Shown one piece after another: positions 1 to 11,262 of a stretch of DNA of 64,000 bases. The translations under genes were made by a program, and so were the position numbers. The DNA lies in assembly GCA_025345505.1 (NCBI GenBank), contig JANVCC010000120.1:1511984-1575983 (forward strand), read 5' to 3'. The notes beneath the pieces are model-generated. The model saw only the letters and a program-made list of their open reading frames with translations. It was not told the DNA's origin and made no database searches. Every line of letters starts with the position of its first letter. The stretch's first letter is position 1. Origin of the DNA: Todiramphus chloris collaris. Lineage: Eukaryota; Chordata; Aves; Coraciiformes; Alcedinidae.

Positions 1-3000
1 GTCTGCAGAGGCTGCCTGTGACATTGTGGGATGGCTTTTGACGAGCAGCAATGGGTAGGAATCAGAAATCATCACAAATTTCCCTGGGCAGGAAGACCCT
101 ACGGTGCTGAGGGTCAAAGTGGGCGGGAGGGAAAGAGAGATACTTCTATTCTTTGGGAGCTAGCTGATGTACTCACATCGGGCTATCTGCCAACAGCAAA
201 ATTCATATTATTTCTTCTGTAGCACCAAGCTTTTTAAAAACTGTATTCTTAAATACTGCAAATAAGAAAAAAACCCAAAAAACAACCAAAAACATAAAAA
301 GAGAAAGAGATTCCTTTTTTCTTAGCAACTGCAGGGCTTAATCATCACCGAGAGCACAGCACCCGAGACTCCACGTTCAGCGCAACGCAACCACCAGCCC
401 CTGCAGTTTCCCTCTCGGCTCCTCAGTGCACGGCTCGAGCACTGGGCACACGGGCTGTTGGGTTTAAAGTTCCTTAAAGCACCAATAAACCTGCAGGGCT
501 ATGACAAGCAATTTAAAAAGTAAAACCTAACAAGGGAGCCAGTTTGGTAGCTGCTCCATCTGGCTGATGAAGGGAGCCGAGCCGCGCTCGCTGGTTCAGG
601 AGGGACTCAGAGCAAGGTCAGCTCTTGGTGCCGCTTCCCCCAGCAGCAGGGAGGAACTAGTTTACTAGAAGACGCTGTATAAATATTTTGCTGAGCTGCA
701 AAAGGAGGAAGCCTCCCTGGCCCCGCGCTGACATGTGTCATGATGGGTTCCCAGGCACAATGCTCAATGAGCTCTATTATAGGAAAGGGTGTTTATTTCA
801 CATCGCAAAGCGGTTGCCAGAACACACAATCACGAGTCTCGACCAACCCTGGAGAAACTCCTCTCTGGAAGAGAATGAGACGATTATGCTGGGCTTAACT
901 CTTTGGCGGCAGCAGTGGGACTTCCCCAGCCCCTGCACCACTCCAACCCCCTGGCCAAGCAGCACCAGGGGCACAAACATCAGCACTGACATCCAGTCCT
1001 GCCCCAGCGAGCTAACGAGAACTGAATTTCAGCTCAGACAGGTGAGAGGGGCTTTTCCCACCTCTTCACAGGTTTCATTATCTCAGCCCAGCCTTGATGT
1101 TCTGCAGATGGTCTGGATCCCTCCACCCTGAGGCAAGCCAAGGCTCAATCTGATCTGCAAGGGCTGCTCTGTAGTGCTGGGCAGATCCAATCAACACTTG
1201 ACAGGGTGTTGATTTTTCTTTTTCCCTGGGGTATTTCATTTTCAGTCCAATTGTCGTTTTCTTAGCAAAGACTAAGGAAGGAAACACCCGGTTAAAAAGC
1301 CTGTAGCCCTGCAAGTAAACCCAACACACCTCTGCTCAGCCTCAGAAAAGGTCCTGCCTTGGGCACTTTTGCCTGGATACTGATTTTACTGACTTTTTTT
1401 TTCCCCCCTTGATTCTGATTGTCTTTAACTGCTCTTGGCCTGGGGTCACCGCCAGCTTTGAGGCAGCCAGTCCTGAAATGCACAGTAAATAAGATCAGAA
1501 TTAGGCCTAACTTGACCCCCTGCTCCTATCCCTACTGCCAGTTCGAAGCACAACAAATTCATTGAGCAGCCTGTTTTACCCCCGGGTCCTATGTCCAACA
1601 CCAGTGAATCCTGGACAGCCTCACAAAACCAGAAAAGCATCATTCCTGTGTTAGGGCTGAAACACCAGACCCTGGAGAAGTGTCTCACGACAAGCTGGTA
1701 TCAGAGCTGAGCCCCGACGTCCTGTTTTGCCTCATGTTATCATGATAAGCTTCTCTTTTTCCATTCTACAGAAGCATGCTGCAAGCAAGCAATGGTATTT
1801 TCCTCCCACTTCCCATACAGCAATCTTTCCCTTGAATTGTGTGGTGGAGCCTCATCACTTCTTCCAGGAGGGCAAGAGGATCACTGCTGACTTCACTGCA
1901 ACGTGCTGCAGGTTAATGCCACCAAGGAGAGCTGTAGGAAGCATGAGGTCTCGAGGGTGCTGTCAAGCTCTGAAAGGCATATTCATAGGAGAAGGAGAGA
2001 AGGTGGACGATTACAGACTAGCACCCAATCCTCTGACACCAAGAGGGCTTTGACCTCAAAGAGAACAGGATCGGACTGCGGGTTAGCACACAGCATCATC
2101 ACACTGCCTTTCATTTCTGTGACCTGCTTTCCTGTTGTCCAGCAGTGAGACGTGCACGTCTCCACACGGCCAGGACTTTCTGGCCAGTTTTGGATACCAG
2201 CACAGCCATCTCTTTAGCTAGGAACTCTCCTCTGGGTCTTCTCACAAAGCACCAACATTCTGCAACACACAGAGGTCCAGAGGAGTAGGAAAGTCACATT
2301 TGCAACTACTGCGGGACAGGCAAGTCTTGGGCGCATCCAGTTTGGTACAATGTCACCCCAAAACGTGACTGGGCATCTCGGGTGCAGACAGCCTGTCTTC
2401 AGCTTGTGTTTCCCTTTGCCAGGGTGCACCAGTGAGAGGACAGGACACCCTGGTTGGTTCCTGCAAGAGGAAGGAGTCATGTACAACCTGGCTTCTAGCA
2501 GGGAGCTCGTTGGTGCTGGACATGTTGCTGGCAACACAGGAGCAAGTTTTCTGGGTGGAGTAAAGGTGACCTTATGTCCTCCATGATCCTAGACCATTCA
2601 TGTGAACACACTACAGGAAGCAGCACTTTCTCTTTTATCCCAGAAAGCTGTTAGGCCCTCAGTGGCAAATCCACGGCCATTAGGTCACCTACTGCCCAGG
2701 AGACCTGCTGGCATGGACCACAGTCAGACAGTCAGGCCTACTGCTGCTCTGCTCCAACTCTACAGAGAGAGCAAATGACGGCACTGCCTTCAGCATGGCA
2801 ACTATTTATTCAGCATTCCTGTCCCAAAGCTGGTAGGCTGGAGATCACAGTTCTCAAGGTATGTGGCTTTCCAAAGACACCTGATATCAACACCTTGAGA
2901 TCCTGCCCCTGTCACGATTGTGCGAGAACCCCTGTTACTGACAGTCCTTTGAACAGTCTACTCAGGGGACTTGATCTACTTCTGGTCCCTTCAATTCTGT

Positions 3001-4418
3001 CTACTTATTTCACATTCACCCCTTAATCCTACCTAGGTGTGCACTAACGGCAGGAGACGACACATCTTGGCACTGGACAAGAGGCCAAAGGGGTTTTTCG
3101 TGAGCTTCTCACACGGTTGACCAGGCAACGGTGACCATGAAGTACCTCATCAAAGAAGACTCATCCTTCTTACTGTTAAAAAGAATAAACCTGTCCCACG
3201 TGCTAGGGAGCTACAGTACAGAAGCTGATCCCCCCATGTTGTTGAGATACAGGGAGACAGTGTGGGAAGGCAGAGCCAGCATCTTCTGCTCGCTAAATAC
3301 TTCTGCAATGCCTTCCTCCACTTCACCCAGCATCTCTGGCTCTGGTACTTCTTCCCTGTAGCTCTGAGCATATGCAAGAAGTTTTAAATCTCCACCTTAC
3401 TCCCCAGAGGAACCATCTCTTTCCACATTACTTCCCGTAGTCATTACTTCTCATCGGATGTGACAACGCCATCAGTTCTCCAAAGCACTGTGGGACACTG
3501 TCCCCACACACAACGCTGCCGGACACCTCCAGGAGACAGAGCTTGTCCAGCATCCAACGCGACCCTTCAGCCTCAGGGGAAAGCCAGCAACGGGAGAGCC
3601 CTCGCGGCCGCGCAGCCCTTCTTCACGTGCCATCGGCAACTCACCTACGTGGTTCCACCCCAGGGTACAACCAGTAAAGCTCATCTTCTTTCTATGAATC
3701 ATCCTAAGAAAACAGCCCCAGTTCAAATATGGAGCATTGCTGCCACCACACCAACTTGTGCGGGAGTTTATTTTTAGAAGTGGATTAAAATAGCATGTGT
3801 GTGTGTGTTACCTTGGTAAAAACCAGCAAACCATCGCTGCTGTGTGTTGGTGAAGGGTGACAGAAGAGCAGTGATACACGCTCCCGTGTGGAGAGGCACT
3901 TCACACCCTGCCCCGGGACTTCTGCACGTCACCGAGCTGAGAGAAAACACAGGAAGAGAAAACAGGAGGGGAGGAAGTCCCCAAAATTGTTCTGAACACC
4001 GCACTGCCAACGTCACGAGACGCCGGGGCTTAAAGGGAGGAATGTAAAGGGATGAGACACAAGAGAGTTTGGAAATAACAATGTATTTCCCTCTGAAAAG
4101 TGAAAAGAAAAAGCTGTGTGTAACTTTGGGGAAGGGGTTTGGTTTCTGACAGCCAGCCCTGGCTCTGGAATGGACTGTGATGCAACGTGAACCCTGGTCT
4201 GAAATGTCATCACCGCTGTGAAACCAGGCCTCGATACAAAGACTTGGGGATGTATCCTGACCTGGCACCTCCAGTACACCCTTCTGCCCCAGTAAATAAT
4301 GGAAAAGGAAAGGCAGACAGCCCTTGGCAGCAGCACAGACCCCTGCACACAGGAACCCCCTGCACCAACACCGCAGGGAGCGGAACCCTGCTCTGAAATA
4401 AGCTCCAGCTGACACTTA
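1..4418. other. Unique non-coding DNA, no gene seen
   Basis: Mixed-composition DNA with no recognisable repeat family, exon or RNA gene. The longest open frame (3774-4415, minus, 213 codons) has no recognisable domain, runs into a CR1-adjacent stretch and looks like chance. A short (TG)n run lies at 3796-3808. An A-rich patch lies near 265-310. Confidence 0.6.
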
Positions 4419-4740
4419 GAATCACAGAATCATTAAGGTTGGAAACGACCTTCAAGATCATCAAGTCCAACAGTCTACTAAATATTTATCATGACCACTG
4501 ACCCATGGCCTGAGATGCCACATCGGGATGTTTTTTGGACCCCTCCAGGGATGGTGACTCCACCCCTCCCTGGGCAGCCTGGTCCAAGGCCTCACCACTG
4601 TCTCAGGAAAAAAAATTTTCCTAATATCCAACCTAAACCTCCCTGGCTTAACTTTCCTCTTGTCCTATCCCCAGTTACCTGGGAGAAGAGACCAAGACCC
4701 ACCTCACTGCAACCTCCCTTCAGCAGCTGTAGACACAAAG
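4419..4740 (-). mobile_element. CR1 LINE fragment, 3' part
   Basis: The 3' tail is at the left (4419-4470), reading AGAATCACAGAATCAT followed by the 'ggttgga...caagtccaac' block. The 'tccagggatggtgactccacc' and 'ctgggcagcctggtcc' blocks of the CR1 3' untranslated region follow. Similarity fades beyond about 4740, so the element is truncated at its 5' side, as is usual. Several A/T changes and an A8 run near 4608 suggest a moderately old copy. Confidence 0.9.
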
Positions 4741-5007
4741 ATTTGAGACAAGCAGTTGAGAGGACGTCCACTGAAAAACACTGTGGGTAATAACAATCTC
4801 TGCCAAGAGCAAACACTTCTCCACAGGCCACCCTGTGCCCAGCCCTGCTCCTCCTCATGCTCTTTGCCCTTCCATGAGAGCACATGGGAAAATTCACCAC
4901 TGAAGACACCGCTGAATCCCAGCAAGACCAAATGCAAAAGATGCACCTCAGAATCACCAGAGGTTCATGGCACCCTGAAACCAAGTGAGGAAAAAACAGA
5001 TGAATTA

Positions 5008-5122
5008 CAGAATCACAGAATCACTCAGGTTGGAAAAGCCCCTTGGGACCATCATGTCCAACCATCAGCCCTACTCCACAAGTTCACCCCTAGACCACAT
5101 CCCCCAACACCACATCCAAACT
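5008..5122 (-). mobile_element. CR1 LINE tail fragment
   Basis: Only about 115 bp of the extreme 3' end. The tail AATCACAGAATCACTCAGG at 5010-5030 is followed by 'ttggaaaagccccttgggaccatcatgtccaacc' in pieces and the 'cacatcc' segment. The 'ccttgggaccatc' variant links it to the family of the copy ending near 35648 rather than to the copy at 4419. Confidence 0.88.
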
Positions 5123-7316
5123 ATTAGACCAAAATGAGAACAGCAGGCACGTGAGATTGGAAGGTAATGGGGAAGAGACTCTGCAGAGAAGCTTCTGCCA
5201 CTGCAAGTGGCTGATGCTTGTGGCTCCACGACATCAAACCTTCCCATGGACCTGCTGAAGATGCCGAGACACAGCATCCACACAGCTCTTTTCACAGGGA
5301 AAATCTTCTGGTCCTTCAGAGCTGTAAAACTCCAAGCCATCTTAATATTCTGATGGAAACTTTCCCAGGAATAAATATGAAATGAGAATAGAAGGATGAA
5401 TCTGATGGAAAATTACCTCATTTGACAGCTACTGTTCTGCAACCTTCGCTATACGCAGATCCATATGGGCAAGCACATATGCAGTGCCATACAGATTTGT
5501 TTTGTGCAAATCTGAACAGCTTTTCAGAAATGGAAAACACTAAGAGAAAGAAGCGGTAAAAAAAAAAAAAGAAGCAGTGGGAAAAGTCAGTGGCATATGC
5601 AAGTGAGAGAAGATACGGCTTTGGGTGAGACACACAAGTGGAAAATTACAGGATTGTTCCAGAGGGAAAAAGCCACGTGTGGGATGGGGCAAGGACACCA
5701 CACAGACCGAGGCTTTGGCCACACCAGAAGATCAGGAGCAGGAGGCAGCGGCTGCCAGAGGGGAGATCTGGTATAATTCTTAAAAAGAAAAAAAGAAGCT
5801 GCCAGAAGAGAAGAAACTCATTTGAAGACATTAGCACAGGGGTAGCTGGGCCACCTACAGATGGGCAAGATGGGAAAGGTGACAGGAGCTGGATTTAGTG
5901 ACCACAGAAGATGTAAGAGGAGATGGAAAGCTAATGGCTGGCTCTAAATGCTGCCTGCAATCTAATTCTCCCTAAAAGCCCAACTTGCCAGAGGTTTATC
6001 CATTGCACCACGTGAAACAAGTCAAAAATATAACTAAAAAACTCAGAAAGGTTTTAAACTAAACTCCTCAGACATATTTTCATTTCACATGAATAAAAAT
6101 CAGACAGCTAAATTAATCCTAATTAATCTGATTAGGATTATTGCTGTGGTAAGACTCACTCACTGGTACTGAGAGCTTGTTGTTTTTCCCCTCTCTCCAA
6201 AAAGAATTCCCTTTGTGCACCAGCTTTTAACATCACCATACGGCACATCCAGCGGTAATTCCATTATGGGCTGGAGAGGTTTCATCCACTCGATGAAGTG
6301 CAGTGAATAAATACAAAATCATTCACATTCTCTGCTCCCTACAGGGATATTTAAGGGTTTTTCCCCTCAAAGCAAATTGGTTTTATGTAGTTAAAAGTCC
6401 CTGAAAATATCAAATCACGAGTCTTTGTTCACAGAACTTCGTTTCTTCTCAAATTCTGGTAACTTTGGGAAAGACAGCTCACAGAGGAGGGGATGAGAAT
6501 CAGCATTTCTCCTCCGGGCTCATTCTATGAGCCTCACGCAATAGCGGCCTCCCGTGCCTCGGTTTCCCCCTTTGCAACACGGGAATAGCATTTCCGCCCC
6601 TGTGACACAGGTACTGCAAATCCTAATTTGCTATCACATCTCATTTGCTACCACACCTATGAAGCCTGAGGCGAAAAGCACATAGGAATTCTTTTTCTTA
6701 TTTAAACTTCAGTCTCCAGAACCAGCAAATGCCACAGAGAAGACGAGGTTCAAACCAAGAGCTCTTCTGGCAAACCCGTACAGATTTAGGTGCAGCGAAC
6801 AACAAAGCCCAGCTTTATGCTCCTCCCGTGAGAGAAACAAGAATTGAATTCTTATCTGAGCTCATTTGCAACTGATCACCTCTGGGGTGCATCCATCCAG
6901 GGTTTTCATTTCTTATTTGCCAAACAGCAGCGGTCACGGGGAGGGACACAGGAGATTTTGGGTCTCCACGGGCAGCACCCGGCTCTGCCCCTTTGCGTTA
7001 TAAAGATAAGTTGGGTCTACAGAGCTTCATTTCTCAGCCCCCTCCTTGGAAACTCATTAAGCCTGGAATGCTGCAGCCTTTGCCATCTCCTCCAGAATGA
7101 ACCCCTGTGATCATCCACCGACACAGAAACATCATGTTTGAGCCAGAGGGCCAAAGTCCAAGCAGAGGAGCCAGCCCATCTACTCAGACACACGGCTGCT
7201 GCCACCCCCAGCAGGTCCAGCACATCCCCACCAACACCCACAGCCATCTCCTGGGTTTGCAGGTCGTGAAACACGGGGTGCTTGCAAACCCTCTGGGTCT
7301 CAGCCCCAGATGCTCT
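5123..7316. other. Unique non-coding DNA with AT-rich core
   Basis: No gene or repeat family is recognised. An A13 run lies near 5559. The centre (about 5990-6420) is AT-rich with homeodomain-type cores and holds the hairpin annotated at 6114-6140. The block at 6840-7110 is open in one frame but has no recognisable protein similarity and no clear splice sites. Confidence 0.55.
6114..6140. repeat. Perfect inverted repeat of TAATCC sites
   Basis: TAATCCTAAT at 6114-6123 and ATTAGGATTA at 6131-6140 are exact reverse complements around a 7-base loop. Each arm contains TAATCC, the core bound by K50 homeodomain factors of the OTX/PITX/CRX type, so the two sites are divergent. A further TAATTAAT stretch overlaps. 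The inverted repeat is seen directly; any regulatory role is inference. Confidence 0.6.
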
Positions 7317-7432
7317 TTAATCACAGGATCGTAGACGTGTCTAGATTGGAAAAGGCCTGGATGATCATTAGTCCAATCGTCAACCTAACACTTCCAAGTC
7401 TACCCCTTAAACCAGATCCCTCAGCACCCCAT
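7317..7432 (-). mobile_element. Old CR1 LINE tail fragment
   Basis: A degraded 3' end: 'aatcacaggatcgtagac' tail, then 'attggaaaaggcctggatgatcatt', 'agtccaatcgtcaacc' and 'ccccttaaaccagatccctcagcacc'. The element order fits a minus-strand CR1. Many substitutions mark it as one of the oldest copies here. Confidence 0.75.
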
Positions 7433-7754
7433 AATAAGCAAGCATTTGGAAAAGGGCAGCTACGAGGTGTGAGTGGAAAGTGGGTTTTCCACCGAGAACG
7501 AAGGGGAAAAAAAACCCCAAAACTAACAAATAGCTGGGCAAACACTGACTTGCTGGTTCTACCCTCTCAAACTCCTGCCCTCGGTCTTGCTCAGGCACCG
7601 ATCTGGCAAATAAACTTATTTCTCATTAGAAACCTCTCACTCTGGGGCAGCGATCTCACCGCCCAGGGTGAGATTTGGCAGGGCTCTGCAGGCTGCGCGT
7701 CGAGCGGGTGCCCGAGGGGCTCGAGCGCAACTCCGGGTCTTTATCGTTGGTTTG

Positions 7755-8075
7755 AATGATGGAACAGAGTATGCTTACTAAAATTGCTGCTGATACCAGG
7801 CTGGGACAGGCTGCAAGTACTTCGGAGGCCAGGATTAGGATTCAAAATTATCTTGATAAATTGTAGAAATGGTCTGGAAAAAACAAAAGAGAAAAAAGAA
7901 AAAGACAATTGAGGAATGAGGGGTGAACAGTGCTAAGATAGGAATAATCAACGAACATCAGCTCACAAAGGCTGGGGTTTTACTGAAGGAGATCTCAGGA
8001 TTACCACGGATCACAACCGGAGCAGGAGCCGAACACAGTCACGTTACGGCAACAAAAGCAAAGAGCGCAGCACGG
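7755..8075 (+). mobile_element. Old CR1 LINE fragment, body region
   Basis: Heavily decayed. 'attgctgctgataccaggctggg' at about 7780-7804 matches the segment that encodes the FADDTKLG motif of CR1 reverse transcriptase. 'aggaataatcaacg' at about 7940 and 'ggcaacaaaagcaaa' near 8048 match later blocks in the right order. No reading frame survives. It may be one insertion with 8290-8480, the middle having been replaced by an (AATA)n expansion and GC-rich DNA. Confidence 0.55.
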
Positions 8076-8246
8076 TACGCGGCGGGGCGTGCTGGCCACC
8101 GCGGCCACGGAGGGAACTCTGCCCTTATGGAGCTCTCCTGAAGTCCTGACACTGGCCACTGCATTTCCATGAAGTTGTAGAGAAAGGCTCAGACAGCAAG
8201 AACAATCAGAGAAAGCATGGACTGGAAAAAGCAGGGACGGGGAACG

Positions 8247-8277
8247 AATAAATAAATAAATAAATAAATACATAAAT
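8247..8277 (+). repeat. (AATA)n microsatellite
   Basis: Six perfect AATA units at 8247-8270, then an imperfect unit pair. It sits between two decayed CR1 pieces. Confidence 0.9.
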
Positions 8278-8289
8278 ACCACATTCATC

Positions 8290-8480
8290 CAGACTAAAGA
8301 GTAAAGACAACAAGGAGGCATCATAATGGTCTTCAGCCTCATCAAGATGGCCACAACAGAAAGAAATAAACTATTCTCTTGGCTTGTCAAGAGTAGCACA
8401 AGATGCCATAGTCTTAAATTACACAGGTTAGACACCGGGAGAGTTTCCTGACCAAGGGAAGAAAAGCCCTGAGCTACAAA
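8290..8480 (+). mobile_element. Old CR1 LINE fragment, 3' body
   Basis: Weak but collinear matches to the CR1 region downstream of the reverse transcriptase domain: 'ataatggtcttcagcctcatcaag', 'aaataaactattctc' and 'ttaaattacacaggttagacaccgggag'. It is probably the continuation of the element at 7755-8075. No coding capacity remains. Confidence 0.45.
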
Positions 8481-8525
8481 TGGAAGGACAGCTGTGGGCT
8501 CTCCAACCTTAACCAATCCAAGAGC

Positions 8526-9724
8526 CCTCTGTGATGGTGTGACTGGCTGGGTAGGCGAGGGGAGAGCAGTGGATGGTGTCTACCTTGACTTCAGCAAAGC
8601 TTTTGCCACTGTCTCCCATAACGTACTGCAAGGGAAGCTCAGGCAGTGTGGGTTAAACGAGTGGACAGTGAGATGGGTTGAGAACTGGCTGGAGGACAGA
8701 GCGCAGAGCGTTGTGAGCAGTGGTGCAGAGTCCAGTTGGAGGCCTGTAGCTCACGGTGTTCCCCGGGGATCAGTGCTGGGTTCAGTCTCGTTCAACATAC
8801 TCATCAATGACTGGGATGAAGGTACACAGTGGACCCTAAGCCAGTTTGCTGACAATAAAGAACTGGGAGCAGTGGCTGACCCACCAGAGCTGTGCTGCCA
8901 CCCAGCAAGAGCTGGACGAGCTGGAGAGTTGGGTGGAGGGGAACCTCATGAAGTTCAACAAAGGCAAATGTGCAGTTCAGGTGGAATAAGTCCCTGCACC
9001 AGTACAGGGGAGGGGTTGACCTGCTGGGAAGCATCTCTGCAGAGAAGGACCTGGGAGTGCTGGCGAACAAGTTGCCCATGAGCCAGCAGTGTCCTCCTGT
9101 AGCCAAGAAGGCCAGCGTTCTCCTGGGGGGCATGAAGAAGAGTGTGACCAGCAGGTCAAGGGAGGTTCTCCTCCCTTTCTACTCTGCCCTGGTGAAGTCA
9201 CCTCTGGAGAACTGTGTCCAGTTCTAATCTCCCTAGTTTAAAAGAGACAAGGAGCTACTGGAGAGAGTCCAGTGGAGGCTGGGAAGATGCTGAGGAGCTG
9301 AAGGATCTCTGTGCTGGGGACAGGCTGAGAGCCCTGGGGCTGTGCAGCTGGAGAAGAGCAGCCTGAGAGGGGAGCTGAGCAATGCTGAGCAAGAGCTGAA
9401 GGGCCCCGGGGGTGAGAGGATGGGGACAGACTCTGCTCAGTGGTGCCCAGGGACAGGACAAGGGGCACCAAGGGGCACAAACTGGAATCCAGGAGGTTCC
9501 ATCTGAGCAGGAGGAGAAATTTCTTTGGTGTGAGGGTGTGGGAGCCTGTGCCAGGCTGCCCAGAGAGGCTGTGGAGTCTCCTCTGGAGAGATTCCCACCC
9601 CGGCTGGACCCTGCGCTGCTGGGCCCCTGCTCTGGGTGCCCCTGCTGGATGGAGCAGGGGGTGGCACCAGAGCATCTCCAGAGCTCCTTGACAACCCCCA
9701 CCATTCTGCAATTATCTGATTTAG
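8526..9724 (+). mobile_element. CR1 LINE, 1.2 kb copy with RT remnant
   Basis: The longest CR1 copy in the window. The frame from 8494 to 9081 reads the C-terminal half of the CR1 ORF2 reverse transcriptase. VYLDFSKAF (motif A, Asp codon at 8587-8589) is intact and GVPRGS follows at about 8755. The FADD catalytic motif reads FADN at 8845-8856, so the second metal-binding Asp is lost. The frame then shifts near 8890. The second half (9240-9690) is the GC-rich 3' region of a homogeneous subfamily also seen at 10783. The tail ends near 'ccattctgcaattatctga'. It is 5' truncated and inactive. Confidence 0.93.
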
Positions 9725-10782
9725 ATCAGAAAAGTGAAGGCACTCTCCATTAGGAAGAGGAGTGGAGGAGGTGACTCTACCTTCAAGTCTTCATTTCCTT
9801 TGTTTCAAAGGGTAATAAAAAAAACAACTTCGGAAGCACCCAATGACTGCCCAGCTGAACCTACATAACCCAACTATTAATTAATTAACTATTAATTAAT
9901 GATATACATTATGACAGTTGAGACCATCCACCAAGTGATCCACCCAGGCAGCCCACCTTCCCCAACTGCTGTCTATCTACACAGACCAGGCAGGCGTTAA
10001 GAAGTATTATTATGTCAGTGAGGAGAAGAAACAAGAGACCTGAAGAGACCGAGCCGTGTCCTGAGGTCACGCAGAGGATCTACCACAATAAAAGAGGAGC
10101 CCAGTCCAGTGGCATGGTCTCAAAACGACCCTTCCCCATAGAGAAATATTAAAGTCCCTTCCACAGAGACCTCGCTCAAATACCTGCCGATGCCCCGCGT
10201 GTGGCACTGCATCACAGGATCTCAAACCAGTTTTATTTTGGAACAAACCTGCCTTCCACGTGGCTCGCAAAATACCCACGTGCAGGTGAACGACTGCAAC
10301 AGAAACGCTGGGAGCACTAATTTCCCATGAGGTGTAACCTGCGCGGAATACCGATGGGCTGGAGGGCACGGTGTTGGGGGCTGATGAGACACAGCCAGTA
10401 TTTTTAGCAGCTTTCATCGAGTGCAAAAATAAATGTAAGAGGCAACGCTCCCCTGGTCTGGCAGGTATCTGATGGCCACAGCAGGGGCTGCCACAGCCAC
10501 CTCACCTGGGCTGGCAAAGCTTCCTGCGAGGGGCAGGGGGACAGTTTGGTCCAGACAGGCCACCAAGACACAAAACCTTCTGCCTGCACGCCCAGGGAAC
10601 AGGCAGCCTCTGGGCTCTGCAGAGATCTTCACCAATAGTTGCAAGAGACCAAAAGGGAGCTCACTGAAGCCAAAAGTGGCTCACTGAAGCCACTGCTACC
10701 CCCTCAGCATCACCAAACCCTTGCTGCCATCTGGCTGTACATAAGCCAGGAAAATTCAGTGCTGGAACGGGCATTACAGATG
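9725..10782. other. Unique non-coding DNA between two CR1 copies
   Basis: No gene seen. The AT-rich patch at 9868-9905 holds a short direct repeat (annotated). 'gagctcactgaagcc' and a close copy sit next to each other at 10659-10690. No splice-flanked open frame was found. Confidence 0.6.
9872..9900 (+). repeat. Two-copy AT-rich repeat, 15-bp period
   Basis: AACTATTAATTAAT occurs at 9872-9885 and again at 9887-9900. Each copy carries overlapping ATTA/TAAT homeodomain cores. It may be a low-complexity accident or a cluster of homeodomain sites. Confidence 0.6.
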
Positions 10783-11262
10783 ATTAAAGAGACAAGAGAC
10801 CACTGGAGTCCAGTGGAGGCTGGGAAGCTGCTGAGGGGCTGGAGCATCTCTGTGCTGGGGCAGGCTGAGAGCCCTGGGGCTGTGCAGCTGGAGAAGAGCA
10901 GCCTGAGAGGGGAGCTGAGCAATGCTGAGCAAGAGATAAAGGGCCCCGGGGGGTGAGAGGATGGGGACAGACTCTGCTCAGTGGTGCCCAGGGACAGGAC
11001 AAGGGGCAACGGGCACAAACTGGAACCCAGAAGGTTCCATCTGAGCAGGAGGAGAAACTTCTTTGGTGTGAGGGTGTGGGAGGCTGTGCCAGGCTGCCCA
11101 GAGAGGCTGTGGAGTCTCCTTCTCTGGAGAGATTCCCACCCTGGCTGGACCCTGCGCTGCTGGGCCCCTGCTCTGGGTGCCCCTGCTGGATGGAGCAGGG
11201 GGTGGCACCAGAGCATCTCCAGAGCTCCCTTCCAAACCCCACGTTTGTGATTCTGTGATTAC
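10783..11262 (+). mobile_element. CR1 LINE 3' copy, homogeneous subfamily
   Basis: Starts at about 'ttaaagagacaagagacc' and ends in the tail 'tttgtgattctgtgatt'. It is nearly identical along its length to 9250-9690 and shares with it a segment ('gagcaatgctgagcaagag') that the three minus-strand relatives at 52.2, 56.4 and 61.2 kb lack. Flanks differ from those of the 9.2 kb copy, so it is a separate insertion rather than a block duplication. It contains the 3' hairpin CCCCTGCT/AGCAGGGG at 11180-11201. Confidence 0.93.

Noticed and set aside
3774..4415. 213-codon minus-strand frame
   Set aside because: No recognisable domain or exon boundaries; Cys/Ser/Phe-rich as random antisense frames often are.
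8526..9724. Possibility that the reverse transcriptase belongs to a retrovirus
   Set aside because: The VYLDFSKAF and GVPxGS motifs and the octamer tail are those of CR1 LINEs; no LTR, protease or integrase sequence is nearby.
9238..9753. Frames of 80-160 codons on both strands over the GC-rich CR1 3' regions, repeated at 10.7-11.2, 52.2, 56.4 and 61.2 kb
   Set aside because: The same translations recur at each CR1 copy. They lie in the element's 3' region and its antisense and are not host genes.
9250..11262. Reading the 9.2 kb and 10.8 kb CR1 copies as a block duplication
   Set aside because: Flanking sequences on both sides differ and the left copy extends much further 5', so two separate insertions fit better.
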